A stretch of DNA of 64,000 bases. It comes from Paracoccus seriniphilus. GTDB taxonomy: Bacteria; Pseudomonadota; Alphaproteobacteria; Rhodobacterales; Rhodobacteraceae. The notes beneath the pieces were generated by a model that saw nothing but the letters and a program-made list of their open reading frames with translations, ran no database searches and was not told the origin of the DNA. Positions within the stretch are counted from its first letter, which is position 1; every line of letters begins with the position of its first letter. Location: assembly GCF_028553745.1 (NCBI RefSeq), contig NZ_CP067129.1, positions 77,001 through 141,000 on the forward strand, read 5' to 3'. Shown here in pieces: positions 1 to 9,156 of the stretch. Both the position numbers and the translations under genes were made by a program.

Positions 1-2
1 CG

Positions 3-323
3 CCGGATCTGTGCTTCAATTTCCACTATTTCGCCGTGCGCAAGATGCATTTCCTGATGCGCGCCTGTGCCATCACCGTGTTTCCCGGTGGCTTTGGCAC
101 GCTGGACGAGTTGTTCGAGACCCTGACGCTGATCCAGACCAAGCGGATGAAGGCCATTCCGATCCTGCTGTTCGGGCGCGAGTTCTGGGAAGGAATCATC
201 AACTGGCAGGCATTGGCAGATGCCGGAACCATCAGTGATGCCGATCTGGACCTGGTGCATTTCGTCGAAACCGCCGATGAGGCCCTGGCGATCATCGACA
301 ACTGGAAACCTGACGAATGCTGA
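3..323 (+). CDS. LOG family protein, C-terminal part (5' end outside window)
   Basis: The window opens inside this gene; the frame is open from base 3. The visible ~106 residues contain the PGGFGTLDE stretch, which matches the PGGxGTxxE motif of the LOG/lysine-decarboxylase-like family (TIGR00730). Family members cleave nucleoside 5'-monophosphates to a free base and ribose 5-phosphate; the plant and bacterial enzymes that activate cytokinins belong here. The fragment ends normally (…NWKPDEC then TGA). It faces rlmN tail to tail, with a hairpin in the gap. The family call is firm. The in vivo substrate cannot be told from this fragment. Confidence 0.85.
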   Translation, partial: PDLCFNFHYFAVRKMHFLMRACAITVFPGGFGTLDELFETLTLIQTKRMKAIPILLFGREFWEGIINWQALADAGTISDADLDLVHFVETADEALAIIDNWKPDEC

Positions 324-330
324 CCCGGAA

Positions 331-366
331 ACGGGCCAGCCCGCACCCATATGCGGCATGGCCCGT
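331..366. terminator. Hairpin between convergent LOG gene and rlmN
   Basis: ACGGGCCA at 331-338 pairs with TGGCCCGT at 359-366, and an inner CCGCA/TGCGG stem forms at 341-345/352-356. It lies between two converging genes and could stop transcription from either side. Neither side has a good T-run, so intrinsic termination is not certain. Confidence 0.45.
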
Positions 367-421
367 TCTGTGACGAAAGAAGCGTTCTGACCCGGCAATC
401 AGATCGTGACAGAGATGCGGG

Positions 422-1594
422 TCAGCCTGCGGCCTCGGCATCGATCTGCGCACGGGACTTGCGCCCGCGCTCGGTGGCGGATTTCAACTGCCCGCAGGCC
501 GCCATGATATCCTCGCCACGCGGGGTGCGGATGGGGCTTGCATAGCCGGCCTTGTAGATGATGTCGGCGAAGGACTCGATCCGCTCCCAGCTGGAGCGCT
601 TGTAGGGCGCGCCGGGCCATTCGTTGAAGGGGATCAGGTTGATCTTGGCCGGGATGCCGCGGATCAGCCGCACCAGCCGGCGCGCATCCTCGTCGCTGTC
701 ATTGATGCCGTCCAGCATCACATATTCAAAGGTGATCCGCTCGCTGTTGGAGAGGCGCGGGTATTCCCGCAGGGCATCCAGCAGGGCGGCAATGTTCCAA
801 CGCTTGTTGATCGGGACCAGCTTGTTGCGCACCTCGTCGGTCGTGGCATGGAAGCTGACGGCCAGCAGGCAGCCGATTTCCTCGGCGGTGCGGGCGATCT
901 CGGGCACGACGCCGCTGGTGGACAGGGTGATCCGGCGGCGCGACAGCGACAGACCTTCATTGTCCATCACCACCTGCATCGCGTCGCGAACGCCCTCGAA
1001 ATTGTACAGCGGTTCGCCCATGCCCATCAGGACCATGTTGCTGACAAGACGGGTTTCGTCGCGGGGCGCACCCGGCTGGGGCCATTCGCCCAGATCGTCG
1101 CGCGCAACCATCAACTGGCCGACGATTTCACCCGGGGTCAGATTGCGCACCAGTTTCTGTGTGCCGGTATGGCAGAAGGAGCAGGTCAGCGTGCAGCCAA
1201 CCTGACTGGACACACAAAGGGTGCCACGCCCCTCTTCGGGAATATAGACCGCCTCGACCTCATGCCCGCCCGCGATGCGCAGCAGGTATTTGCGCGTGCC
1301 ATCGGCACTGACCTGACGGGTCACGACCTCGGGCAGCGCGATCTCGAAGCGTTCGTCCAGCAGGGCGCGGTAATCCTTGGCCAGATTGGTCATTTGCGCG
1401 AAATCGCGCACACCCCAGTGATAGATCCACTGCCAGACCTGCCCGACCCGCATCCTGGCCTGTTTTTCCGGGGTACCGGCCTCGATCAGCGCCGCGCGCA
1501 GTTGTTCGCGGGTCAAGCCGACAATATTCTTCCGGCCACCTTCCGGCAGCTTGCGGGGAATGGTCAGGACATCCTGCGTGATCGGAGCAGACAT
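422..1594 (-). CDS. rlmN: Dual-specificity 23S rRNA/tRNA adenine-C2 methyltransferase RlmN
   Basis: Radical-SAM enzyme of about 390 residues that methylates C2 of A2503 in 23S rRNA and A37 in some tRNAs, which supports decoding accuracy. The radical-SAM cluster motif C134-x3-C138-x2-C141 (CTLTCSFC) is present, as is the RlmN-type stretch GMGEPLYNF for SAM binding. The open frame extends 55 codons upstream. I chose the ATG at 1594 because family homology begins near [10 protein letters not shown] and the upstream residues look non-coding. It is a single gene between converging neighbours. The length is normal for the family and nothing looks damaged. Confidence 0.96.
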   Translation of the reverse strand: MSAPITQDVLTIPRKLPEGGRKNIVGLTREQLRAALIEAGTPEKQARMRVGQVWQWIYHWGVRDFAQMTNLAKDYRALLDERFEIALPEVVTRQVSADGTRKYLLRIAGGHEVEAVYIPEEGRGTLCVSSQVGCTLTCSFCHTGTQKLVRNLTPGEIVGQLMVARDDLGEWPQPGAPRDETRLVSNMVLMGMGEPLYNFEGVRDAMQVVMDNEGLSLSRRRITLSTSGVVPEIARTAEEIGCLLAVSFHATTDEVRNKLVPINKRWNIAALLDALREYPRLSNSERITFEYVMLDGINDSDEDARRLVRLIRGIPAKINLIPFNEWPGAPYKRSSWERIESFADIIYKAGYASPIRTPRGEDIMAACGQLKSATERGRKSRAQIDAEAAG

Positions 1595-1733
1595 AGGGAC
1601 ACCAAGTTTGCGCGTGAAAGAACCGCACATAGGACAAACGCAGCCGGAAATCAACCGGCCGCGCTTAAGGACATTGTCTCGCTGTCCTGGCGCTCCCCTT
1701 GCAGGGTCCCGTGAATGCCCGCTCGGGCCGGGC

Positions 1734-2258
1734 TTACTGGCAGCGCGCCTTGGCGGCATTCGTCGCCGCGGTCACGCCTGTCAGGCTGAAGGTGTCCTTC
1801 GTGGTGGTGCCACGTGCCGAACGCCCGGTAACCACGGCCGTGACCCCGGCGCGCAGGGCAGCGATCAGCTTGCTGTCTTCATTCGGACTGCCGGTCCAGG
1901 CACTTTCACCTTCGGTGAACAGATCGAATTTCTGTCCTCCGACATCGACCTCGACCGTCGAGTCAGGTGCGAAAGGATAGCCACCGGTAAATGACACTTC
2001 GCCATTCTGACCGGCGCGATAGGCAACATACAGGCGAATATCGCCGCGCATCACCTCGACCTCTTTGCCGTTTCTGGTGTTCAGGGTCGATTTGGGCGGT
2101 GATACTGCCCAGCATTCCTTGGGATTGCTGGCAGCAAAAACGGTCCAGTCGCCTTCGGTCGCCACGACATTCGTGGATTCCTGCGCAACGGCACCGCTCA
2201 GTCCTGCCGCTGACATGACCGCGATGGCCGCCATGGCGCGCAAGGTAATGATTTTCAT
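1734..2258 (-). CDS. Invasion-associated locus B (IalB) family secreted protein
   Basis: About 174 residues. It begins with a Sec signal peptide (basic MKIITLRA, hydrophobic core, likely cleavage after GAVAQ). The body has the IalB-family pattern [16 protein letters not shown]…, with RLYVAYRAG and SFTGGYPF segments and a C-terminal cysteine (ARCQ) that may pair with the early one. IalB proteins are periplasmic or exported; the Bartonella protein was linked to erythrocyte invasion, but in free-living Rhodobacterales the role is unknown. The start at 2258 is chosen over 2276 because the signal peptide begins there. Confidence 0.85.
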   Translation of the reverse strand: MKIITLRAMAAIAVMSAAGLSGAVAQESTNVVATEGDWTVFAASNPKECWAVSPPKSTLNTRNGKEVEVMRGDIRLYVAYRAGQNGEVSFTGGYPFAPDSTVEVDVGGQKFDLFTEGESAWTGSPNEDSKLIAALRAGVTAVVTGRSARGTTTKDTFSLTGVTAATNAAKARCQ

Positions 2259-2409
2259 GCTCTGGCCTCCTGCCATTCATTTCGCCGCTTCGACGGGCGT
2301 TTTTCCTGATTGCGCTGGTCTTTTCAACCATCCGCAATCAGGATAGCCAAAATCATTGCGCAAAAAAGAGCGCAAGTCAGGAAATCGCGTAAATGTCAGG
2401 GGAGCAGTG

Positions 2410-3396
2410 ATGCGTTCTGCGGAATTAATCGAACTTTGGCGCGGCAATCAGCGGGAAAGCCTGCATCTGGGCCACGCCGTGGTCTGCGACAGACATGGCG
2501 TTGTGGAAGCCTGGGGCAGCCCGTCCGAGATCATTTTTCCGCGATCCTCCTGCAAGATGATTCAGGCGCTTCCCCTGATCGAGAGCGGCGCAGCCGATGA
2601 CGCCCGCCTGACCGAGCGCCAGCTTGCGCTGGCCTGTGCCAGCCATAGCGGCGCGCGAATCCATGTCGATGCCGTGGATGAATGGATCCGCGCGATAGAC
2701 ATCTCTGAAAGCGATTTCCGCTGCGGCAGCCATATGCCGCAGGACAAGGATGAAAACCGGCGCCTGACCTGCAGCGACGAATCGCCCTGTCAGCTGCACA
2801 ACAACTGTTCGGGAAAACATGCAGGTTTCCTGACCCTGAACCGCAAACTGGGCGGCGGCAGTGAATATGTCGATCCCGATCATCCCGTTCAGCAGGCCGT
2901 CAGATCAGCCTTTGAAGAGGTCACCGGGGAAACCAGCCCCGGCTATGGCATCGATGGATGTTCGGCCCCCAACTGGTCCTGTAGTCTTGAAGGGCTGGGG
3001 CGCGCCATGGCCGCCTTTGCGAATCCTGCACAGGACCGGCGCGGGCAGGCCATGCAACGGCTGGTAGATGCCATGCGTGCCCACCCCGAGATGGTGGCAG
3101 GCGAGGGCCGTGCCTGCACCCGGCTGATGCGCGCGACCGGGGGCCGTGTGGCGGCCAAGACCGGCGCCGAGGCGGTCTATGTCGCCATTCTTCCCGAGAT
3201 GGGGCTGGGCATTGCGCTGAAGGTTCTTGATGGTGGCACCCGCGCCAGCGAGGCCGCGATCACTGCGCTTCTTGTGCATCTGGGCGTTCTGGACAAGGCC
3301 GATCCCACGGTGGGCAAGCTGCTGACCGATCCGATGAAGAACTGGCGCGGCATGGTGACCGGCGAACTGCGGCCCGCCCCCGGTTTCCCGGTCTGA
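2410..3396 (+). CDS. Asparaginase, thermolabile Rhizobium type (asparaginase II family, PF06089)
   Basis: A 328-residue protein of the family typified by Rhizobium etli thermolabile L-asparaginase, which hydrolyses L-asparagine to aspartate and ammonia. Family hallmarks are visible: PRSSCKMIQALP near residue 50, ASHSGARIHVDAV, the cysteine/asparagine-rich HNNCSGKHAGFL near 140, GYGIDGCSAPNW, and a C-terminal AAKTGAEAVY with GIALKVLDG. No signal peptide is seen, so it is cytoplasmic. The ATG at 2410 follows a good AGGGGAG ribosome site; the frame is open back to 2356 without support. Two hairpin terminators follow the gene. Confidence 0.88.
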   Translation: MRSAELIELWRGNQRESLHLGHAVVCDRHGVVEAWGSPSEIIFPRSSCKMIQALPLIESGAADDARLTERQLALACASHSGARIHVDAVDEWIRAIDISESDFRCGSHMPQDKDENRRLTCSDESPCQLHNNCSGKHAGFLTLNRKLGGGSEYVDPDHPVQQAVRSAFEEVTGETSPGYGIDGCSAPNWSCSLEGLGRAMAAFANPAQDRRGQAMQRLVDAMRAHPEMVAGEGRACTRLMRATGGRVAAKTGAEAVYVAILPEMGLGIALKVLDGGTRASEAAITALLVHLGVLDKADPTVGKLLTDPMKNWRGMVTGELRPAPGFPV

Positions 3397-3457
3397 ACCG
3401 CACATTACGTGCCAGATCGTCACAGGATCGACATGTCCATCTGTTGAAATGACCTCG

Positions 3458-3484
3458 AAGGCGGCATCCCCCAATGACCGCCTT
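3458..3484 (+). terminator. First intrinsic terminator after the asparaginase gene
   Basis: AAGGCGG (3458-3464) pairs with CCGCCTT (3478-3484), and TTTTC runs on from the 3' arm. It sits 60 bp past the asparaginase stop. Confidence 0.6.
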
Positions 3485-3501
3485 TTCGGCAAGCAGACCA
3501 G

Positions 3502-3537
3502 CCGGCGCCCCCTTGGCAGAGCGGGCGTCGGTTTTTT
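3502..3537 (+). terminator. Second intrinsic terminator after the asparaginase gene
   Basis: CCGGCGCCC (3502-3510) pairs with GGGCGTCGG (3523-3531) with one mismatch. Six T residues follow at 3532-3537, a classical Rho-independent terminator on the + strand. It is just upstream of the convergent TauE/SafE gene end. Confidence 0.75.
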
Positions 3538-3546
3538 CCTTTGTCG

Positions 3547-4305
3547 CTAGATCAATTGCCAGATGAGGCGCAGCGCCAGCAACGTCGAGGTCACGACCAG
3601 CAGCGGCTTGATCAACCGCGAACCGATGCGCAGGGCCAGCCTTGCGCCGATCGCGGCTCCGATGATCTGGGCCCCTCCCATCATGATCCCGACCAGCCAC
3701 AACGGCTGTCCGACCATGGCAAACATCGCCAGGCCACCCAGGTTTGAAAACAAGTTCAGCAGCTTGGTATGGGCAGTGGCCTTCAGGACGCCATATCCGG
3801 CAAGAGTTACGAAGGCCATCATGTAAAAGGATCCGGCCCCCGGCCCGACCAGCCCGTCGTAAAAGCCGATCAGCGGCACGACGGTAGCCGCAAACAGCCC
3901 CGCCCCCATCCTGCGAATACGGTCCAGATCGTTCAGGCCCGGTTTCAACGCAAAGAAAACGGCGATTCCGATCAGGATCACGGGCAAGACCACCCGCAGG
4001 GCATCGGTCGGCAGATGACTGACAAGCCCCGCCCCCGCCAGCCCGCCAAGCCCGGCGAGCAGTGCGGACTTCCATTGCGACTTCAGATCAACCTGCCCGC
4101 GCGCGGCATAGCTGACGGCGGCAGTTGCCGCCCCGAAGGCACCCTGCACCTTGTTGGTCGCCAGAGCCTGAGCCGGTGGCATGCCGACCAGCATCAGCAC
4201 CGGCACCGTGATCAGCCCTCCACCCCCGGCGATCGCATCTACGAATCCGGCTGCAAAGCCTGCGGCCACCAGCAGGAGGGCAATTTCCACGGTAAGTTCG
4301 AACAT
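3547..4305 (-). CDS. TSUP family permease (TauE/SafE, sulfite/sulfonate exporter type)
   Basis: A 252-residue integral membrane protein with about eight hydrophobic segments in two similar halves. The first half carries GFVDAIAGGGGLITVPVL, and the second has DGLVGPGAGSFYM. These glycine-rich loops are the TauE/SafE (PF01925) signature. The family moves small sulfur or carbon anions such as sulfite, sulfoacetate or glycolate across the inner membrane; the substrate here cannot be read. I use the ATG at 4305, since the preceding 22 codons are not membrane-like. It ends about 90 bp before the serB stop codon. Confidence 0.88.
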   Translation of the reverse strand: MFELTVEIALLLVAAGFAAGFVDAIAGGGGLITVPVLMLVGMPPAQALATNKVQGAFGAATAAVSYAARGQVDLKSQWKSALLAGLGGLAGAGLVSHLPTDALRVVLPVILIGIAVFFALKPGLNDLDRIRRMGAGLFAATVVPLIGFYDGLVGPGAGSFYMMAFVTLAGYGVLKATAHTKLLNLFSNLGGLAMFAMVGQPLWLVGIMMGGAQIIGAAIGARLALRIGSRLIKPLLVVTSTLLALRLIWQLI

Positions 4306-4393
4306 ATGCGACCCATGCGCCTTTGCCGCTGTCTTGCAAAGCGACGGCGCGATCGCCAGCCGCTTTGCCACATTGTCTGGATAGGATCCGCGA

Positions 4394-5272
4394 TCAGTCG
4401 GTAACGAATTCCGAAACCCGGTAACCCTGCAGATACAGCAGCGCGGTCAGATCACCGTGATTGATGCGAATGCCCGCCTGTGCCGCCACGACGGGCTTGG
4501 CATGCAGGGCTACGCCGGTGCCAGCCAGTTGCAGCATCCCCAGATCATTGGCGCCATCACCGACCGCGATCACATCTGCGGTTGTCAGCCCGCGGGCCGC
4601 GGCGATCTCTTGCAGGGCTTCGACCTTGGCTTCGCGCCCCAGAACCGGCAGCGCGACATGCCCCGTCAGAACCCCGCCTTCAGCCAGCAGCGTATTGGCG
4701 CGATCTTCGTCGAAACCCAGACGCGCCGCCACAGGCCCGGTAAAGGATGTGAACCCGCCCGAGACCAGCGCAGCATAGCCGCCATTGGCACGCATCGTGG
4801 CCACCAGTTCGCGCCCGCCGGGGGCCATGGTGATCCGCGTTTCCAACACGTCCTCGATGACCGTCTCCCGCAAACCCGCCAACAGGCCGACCCGCTCGAC
4901 CAGGGCCTCGTGGAAATTCAGCTCTCCATTCATGGCACGGGCGGTGATATCGGCGACGCGCGGCCCGACCCCGGCAACATCGGCCAGTTCGTCAACGCAT
5001 TCCTGCTCGATCATGGTCGAATCCATATCCGCCAGCAGAATGGACTTGCGCCGTCCGATGGTCGGCTGAATCGCCAGATCAATGCCAATCGTCTGCAGAT
5101 CGGACCACACCTGCTCGACGTCGGCGGGCATGGCCGTGATGTCGAATTCCCCGGCCACCCCCGGATTGAGCCAGCGCGGCCCGCCGCCCTCCCATGATTT
5201 TGCCAGGCCATCCAGAAGCGCACTTTCAAGATTGGCAGTGACGGGCGAGGCAATCAGCGAAACGGTGAACAT
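4394..5272 (-). CDS. serB: Phosphoserine phosphatase SerB
   Basis: HAD-superfamily enzyme for the last step of serine synthesis, hydrolysing O-phospho-L-serine. At 292 residues it matches the long proteobacterial form with an N-terminal ACT-like region (about 1-75) before the catalytic domain. Motif I is DMDST at 82-86, where the first Asp is the nucleophile. Motif II is the SGG of ALVSGGFTSF, and motif III with the metal-binding Asp is VGDGANDLGML. Nothing is missing. In this genome it is not next to serA/serC but beside polysaccharide genes. Confidence 0.95.
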   Translation of the reverse strand: MFTVSLIASPVTANLESALLDGLAKSWEGGGPRWLNPGVAGEFDITAMPADVEQVWSDLQTIGIDLAIQPTIGRRKSILLADMDSTMIEQECVDELADVAGVGPRVADITARAMNGELNFHEALVERVGLLAGLRETVIEDVLETRITMAPGGRELVATMRANGGYAALVSGGFTSFTGPVAARLGFDEDRANTLLAEGGVLTGHVALPVLGREAKVEALQEIAAARGLTTADVIAVGDGANDLGMLQLAGTGVALHAKPVVAAQAGIRINHGDLTALLYLQGYRVSEFVTD

Positions 5273-5361
5273 GGGCAGCTCCTTCGGGCATCAGCAATCC
5301 CGGGGTTTAGTCCAGGATTGCCCCATGCACCAGAGCGACAAACGCGGATGAAGCCGCTGTC

Positions 5362-8300
5362 TCAGGCGCGAAGCGCCCGAGACAGTCTGTGCCCGATCCT
5401 GCCCAGCTTTCCGCCGATACGACGCAGCTGCAACGGCCTTGGGCGCGAGGGCGCCTTGGCCTTCGGCTTGACCTGATTATGCGGCTTGGCCTGCTTGGGT
5501 TTCGTGTCATTGGCAATGGCATTCGCAGCAACCAATCCCGGTTTCCCGGAAGACACTGCGACGCCATTTGCCAGCGGAGGCGAAGCCTTCCCGGCCGGGG
5601 CCTTGACCGGTTTTGCCGACTCTGCCTGAGCGGCAGGCTTATGGGGCGGCTTGGTCGGGGCGGAACCGGTCTTTTTCGGTCCCGCAGCGGGGCTGACTTT
5701 CTTTGCAGCCTGCGCGGGCTTTTTCTCTGTCGCGCGCCGAAGCTTGGCTGACAGATCGGCCACCTGATCTTCCAGCGACTTGATACGCTTTTGCTGAACC
5801 GCATCAGCCGAGGGTGCCGCGTGACGGCGATAGATCTGATCGATCAACTCGATTTCGCCGGCATGAACCGAGGCGGGTTCGGGAATCCTGCCTCGGGGCC
5901 CGAAGATTTCGCCATCCTGCCGGCCCAGGTATTCCTGCGCGATATCCTTGTTGATATCGGCATATTCAGCCATCAGCGCATCGGCCTCGGCTTCGCTGGG
6001 AATCCAGGGCTTGGGCAATGGCAGATCGCGTTCACGGCGCCAGTCCGTAATTGCCGTTCCGACCTCTTCAATGAAGTCGAAATAGCTGTCGCGGTCCTTG
6101 AATGGACGCATGTTGAACTGCCGCAACAATTCGACATGCGCAGCGGACAGGCGCGCGTCATTCTGTTCTTTTTCATCCGGGCGCGGCAGGTCAAGCAATT
6201 GCGGCAAACCGGTGGCATCCGCGAAATCACTCAGCAGATCACCATCAACGAACTGGGACCGATCGAAAATCCGTACATGAACATTGGGCAGACCGATCTT
6301 GTCGCGCCATTTGCGCAGCAAGAGCGAATAGTCCAGCCGACGACGGACATTTTCCTTCTCAAGCCATTCACCGAAGGGAACATCCACGCGACCGACGGCA
6401 CCACCGGCGACGAATTCGCTGTATTGCGAATTTGCCCATTCATCCTGGCGGCGCAGATATACCACCATTTCGACCTGATGACCGGCAAAGTAATCGGCCA
6501 GACGGTGTGCGGCTTCGTGCAAGAAGAACGCTTCGCTCGACAGCACGATGGTATGGATCTGCCCGTCCATCAATTCCAGGCCGCGCTGGATATGATCGAT
6601 CAGGGCGGGCTCTTTCTTGACGGCGGCGCGGGTAAAATTGGCATGCCCTGCCTGCTTGCGTGGTCGCGTCGGTTGCCAGAACAGGCCGACCTCGGGGAAC
6701 CAGACGCCCTTGCGCAGCAGGGCCGCGCGATTCTTCTCCAGCATGTGCTGGATATAGGTGCTGCCTGTCTTGGTCGCCCCGATATGGATGATGACACGGG
6801 GCTTGGTGATCTTGCCCTCGGCAGGCGTGATGTCGGAGATCTGCACCCTTTCGTTGCGCGCGAAACGGTTGACCGCTGCCTGAAGGTCGGCGATCACCTC
6901 GCTGGTCGGCTCGCTCATGAGCGTCTGATAGAGGGTTTTCTGCGGAACCGCTGTCAGGTCCACGGCATGACGCAGCAGGTCGACCCGATCAGCCCGGATC
7001 GCAGCAATCATCAGCGGGAAAGCTTCGCCCAGAAGATGATCCTTGCTCAGCCTTGGAATATCGGTGACGAAATCATCCGGTCGAAAGTCACAGCGCTGAA
7101 ATTCGTCCCGCAGACGCGACAGGAACTCTGCTTCCTTATCTTCGCCCATGTCCCGATAGTATGGATAGACGCGCCCCGTCATCACCTGCTGAACGAATTG
7201 GGAAAGCTGGTAATTGAGATGCCCCCGCAGCGGGTGGTTGCGGTTTTCTGCGCCCACCTCAAGATAGCTGTTGAACGTGTGGTGAAAGTTCTCCTGCATC
7301 AACTGATAGTCGAACTCGCTGCGCGTGCTGCGGGATATGGAATTCTGTCGAATGCGGTAGACGGGTCCATCCGTGGCAACCAGCCCGATCGCCCGGGACT
7401 TTACGAAAGCCTGATGAAGGAAGGCACGTTCTTCCCATTTCGGAGTCATGAAGCGGATGTTCTTCTCGCGAAGAAACTCTGTTCTATAAAGCCATGTCCA
7501 GCAATGCCGGCTCTTGAGGATCACGGGTGACTCGGCAAAATTGGTCTCGGGAACGGTCGTCTGGAAGAAATCCTCGCAGTAATCGTTCCGCTTGCGCAGC
7601 AGTTGATCGTTCTCGTCGAAGACAGCTTCATAAGCCTTTCGGGACCGCGCCATATCAAGACCGCGCTCTTCCGCGACTTCATAGACCTGGCGCAGCATGT
7701 CCGGGTTGCCCAGCCAGTCATCGCTGTCGATGAACCAGATGTATTTTCCGCGCGCCTCTGCGATGCCGCGGTTGCGGACCATGCCCAGCTGGATGTTCTT
7801 GGTCAGGATGACCGGCCGGATGCGGCCATCGTCGGCCGCAAGGCGGTCAATGATGGCCTGCGAATTGTCCGGAGAGGCATCGTTGATCGGAATGATCTCG
7901 ATTTCACGCAGCGTCTGGCGTTGGATCGAGTTGATGCACTGTTCGAGATATTTCTCGACCCCATATACCGGGACAACCACCGAAACCTTTGGCGGCGCAG
8001 CAAGCTCGGCCTTGGTTGGCGGCAGCGGATAGGGACGGTTCGTCTCGATATAGGACAGCACGTCCTCGATCTCGGCCGGTCCCTTTTGCCCGGGCAGATG
8101 ATAGATCGTGTACCAGATGTAGAAATAGTGGAAGATTTCGGCAAGCGACCGTTCACGCTGACGATGCTGGATCTGCTGACGGTCGTCGGTCAGACCCCAG
8201 CCCGCATAGAAAGGTGCGCCAAAGGTCACCACCTTCTTGCCCGCAAACAGCGCCTCAAGCCCCATCTGGCTGGTGCCGACATAAACTGTGTCGACCTGAT

Positions 8301-9153
8301 CGAACAGCATGTAGGGGTTGACCGGATCACGCAGGACCCGGACCCGACCGGACGACTGCAGATGCGTGTAATAGCCGGTTCGCTTGCCATTTCCCCAGCT
8401 GGTATCCGGGTGGGTCTTGACCAGGATTTCCGCATCCGGGTTCTCATCGATGGCAGCCTGCAGCATCTGCTCGAACTCGGCTTCGCCAACCTTGCCATAA
8501 ATGGTCGAGGCATCCGCAAAGGCCTGATCACAGACCATCACCCGGCGCGCATAGCCCTCGGTCATCGCCGGGGCACGCATGGGCTGGGCATTATACTTGC
8601 TGATCCGCTGATCCACGATCCGCGTCAACAACCGCTCGGCACGCGCAAGTTCCTCCTCGGAGGGTGTTTCCACGCTGTTCAGCTTCCGGATCAGTCGGTT
8701 GGGATAATCGGCCATGAAGTAATGGGCGATGTCGTCATAGACATAGCCCAAGCAGGCATAGGCGGGGTCCTTTTCCGTCGAGCTGTGAATCCAGCTATGC
8801 GTGGTGGCCAGAAAGCTCGTTTCCATCAGAATGACCGGCTTGTTGGCGGGGGCCACGGACAGAAGCTTCACCGCTCCCTTGTGGGAACTTTCCTCACTTT
8901 CCTGAACTGTTCCATGCATGAAATAGGCAGAACATTTCTCGATGCCCGCGGCATCCACTGCGCGAATCTTGGGAAAGAGATTGGGCAGATTGGCACCGAA
9001 TCGCGTGTTCAGAACCTCGGAAACCAATCCGGTCCCGACCTGACTCGCCGTCAAGGACAGCACATGCTGGCGAATGTCGCGCTTGCGGTCATGTGACCGC
9101 TGACGTTCTTCAAGAAATTTCTGGAAGCGAAGGTATGATTGCTGATGGGACAT
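5362..9153 (-). CDS. Three-domain fusion: KpsC/Capsule_synth-like, GT2 glycosyltransferase, sulfotransferase-like
   Basis: A 1263-residue protein. Residues about 195-365 resemble capsule proteins KpsC/KpsS, with VKTHPD at 245-250 and the hallmark FGAPFYAGWGLTDD near 311. Residues about 388-620 form a GT2 GT-A fold, with VSVVVPVYGVEKYLEQCI at the start and DSDDW at 476-480. Residues about 785-1060 look like a sulfotransferase: HIGATKTGSTYIQ at 790-802 is the PAPS 5'-phosphosulfate loop, and a 3'-phosphate-type RRQDEWANSQYS follows. The last 150 residues are a short coiled coil and a Lys/Pro/Ala-rich tail ending in a basic amphipathic segment. It lies 3 nt after the methyltransferase-GT4 gene, so they are co-transcribed. 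The likely role is building and sulfating a surface glycan; acceptors are unknown. Confidence 0.82.
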   Translation of the reverse strand: MSHQQSYLRFQKFLEERQRSHDRKRDIRQHVLSLTASQVGTGLVSEVLNTRFGANLPNLFPKIRAVDAAGIEKCSAYFMHGTVQESEESSHKGAVKLLSVAPANKPVILMETSFLATTHSWIHSSTEKDPAYACLGYVYDDIAHYFMADYPNRLIRKLNSVETPSEEELARAERLLTRIVDQRISKYNAQPMRAPAMTEGYARRVMVCDQAFADASTIYGKVGEAEFEQMLQAAIDENPDAEILVKTHPDTSWGNGKRTGYYTHLQSSGRVRVLRDPVNPYMLFDQVDTVYVGTSQMGLEALFAGKKVVTFGAPFYAGWGLTDDRQQIQHRQRERSLAEIFHYFYIWYTIYHLPGQKGPAEIEDVLSYIETNRPYPLPPTKAELAAPPKVSVVVPVYGVEKYLEQCINSIQRQTLREIEIIPINDASPDNSQAIIDRLAADDGRIRPVILTKNIQLGMVRNRGIAEARGKYIWFIDSDDWLGNPDMLRQVYEVAEERGLDMARSRKAYEAVFDENDQLLRKRNDYCEDFFQTTVPETNFAESPVILKSRHCWTWLYRTEFLREKNIRFMTPKWEERAFLHQAFVKSRAIGLVATDGPVYRIRQNSISRSTRSEFDYQLMQENFHHTFNSYLEVGAENRNHPLRGHLNYQLSQFVQQVMTGRVYPYYRDMGEDKEAEFLSRLRDEFQRCDFRPDDFVTDIPRLSKDHLLGEAFPLMIAAIRADRVDLLRHAVDLTAVPQKTLYQTLMSEPTSEVIADLQAAVNRFARNERVQISDITPAEGKITKPRVIIHIGATKTGSTYIQHMLEKNRAALLRKGVWFPEVGLFWQPTRPRKQAGHANFTRAAVKKEPALIDHIQRGLELMDGQIHTIVLSSEAFFLHEAAHRLADYFAGHQVEMVVYLRRQDEWANSQYSEFVAGGAVGRVDVPFGEWLEKENVRRRLDYSLLLRKWRDKIGLPNVHVRIFDRSQFVDGDLLSDFADATGLPQLLDLPRPDEKEQNDARLSAAHVELLRQFNMRPFKDRDSYFDFIEEVGTAITDWRRERDLPLPKPWIPSEAEADALMAEYADINKDIAQEYLGRQDGEIFGPRGRIPEPASVHAGEIELIDQIYRRHAAPSADAVQQKRIKSLEDQVADLSAKLRRATEKKPAQAAKKVSPAAGPKKTGSAPTKPPHKPAAQAESAKPVKAPAGKASPPLANGVAVSSGKPGLVAANAIANDTKPKQAKPHNQVKPKAKAPSRPRPLQLRRIGGKLGRIGHRLSRALRA

Positions 9154-9156
9154 GGA

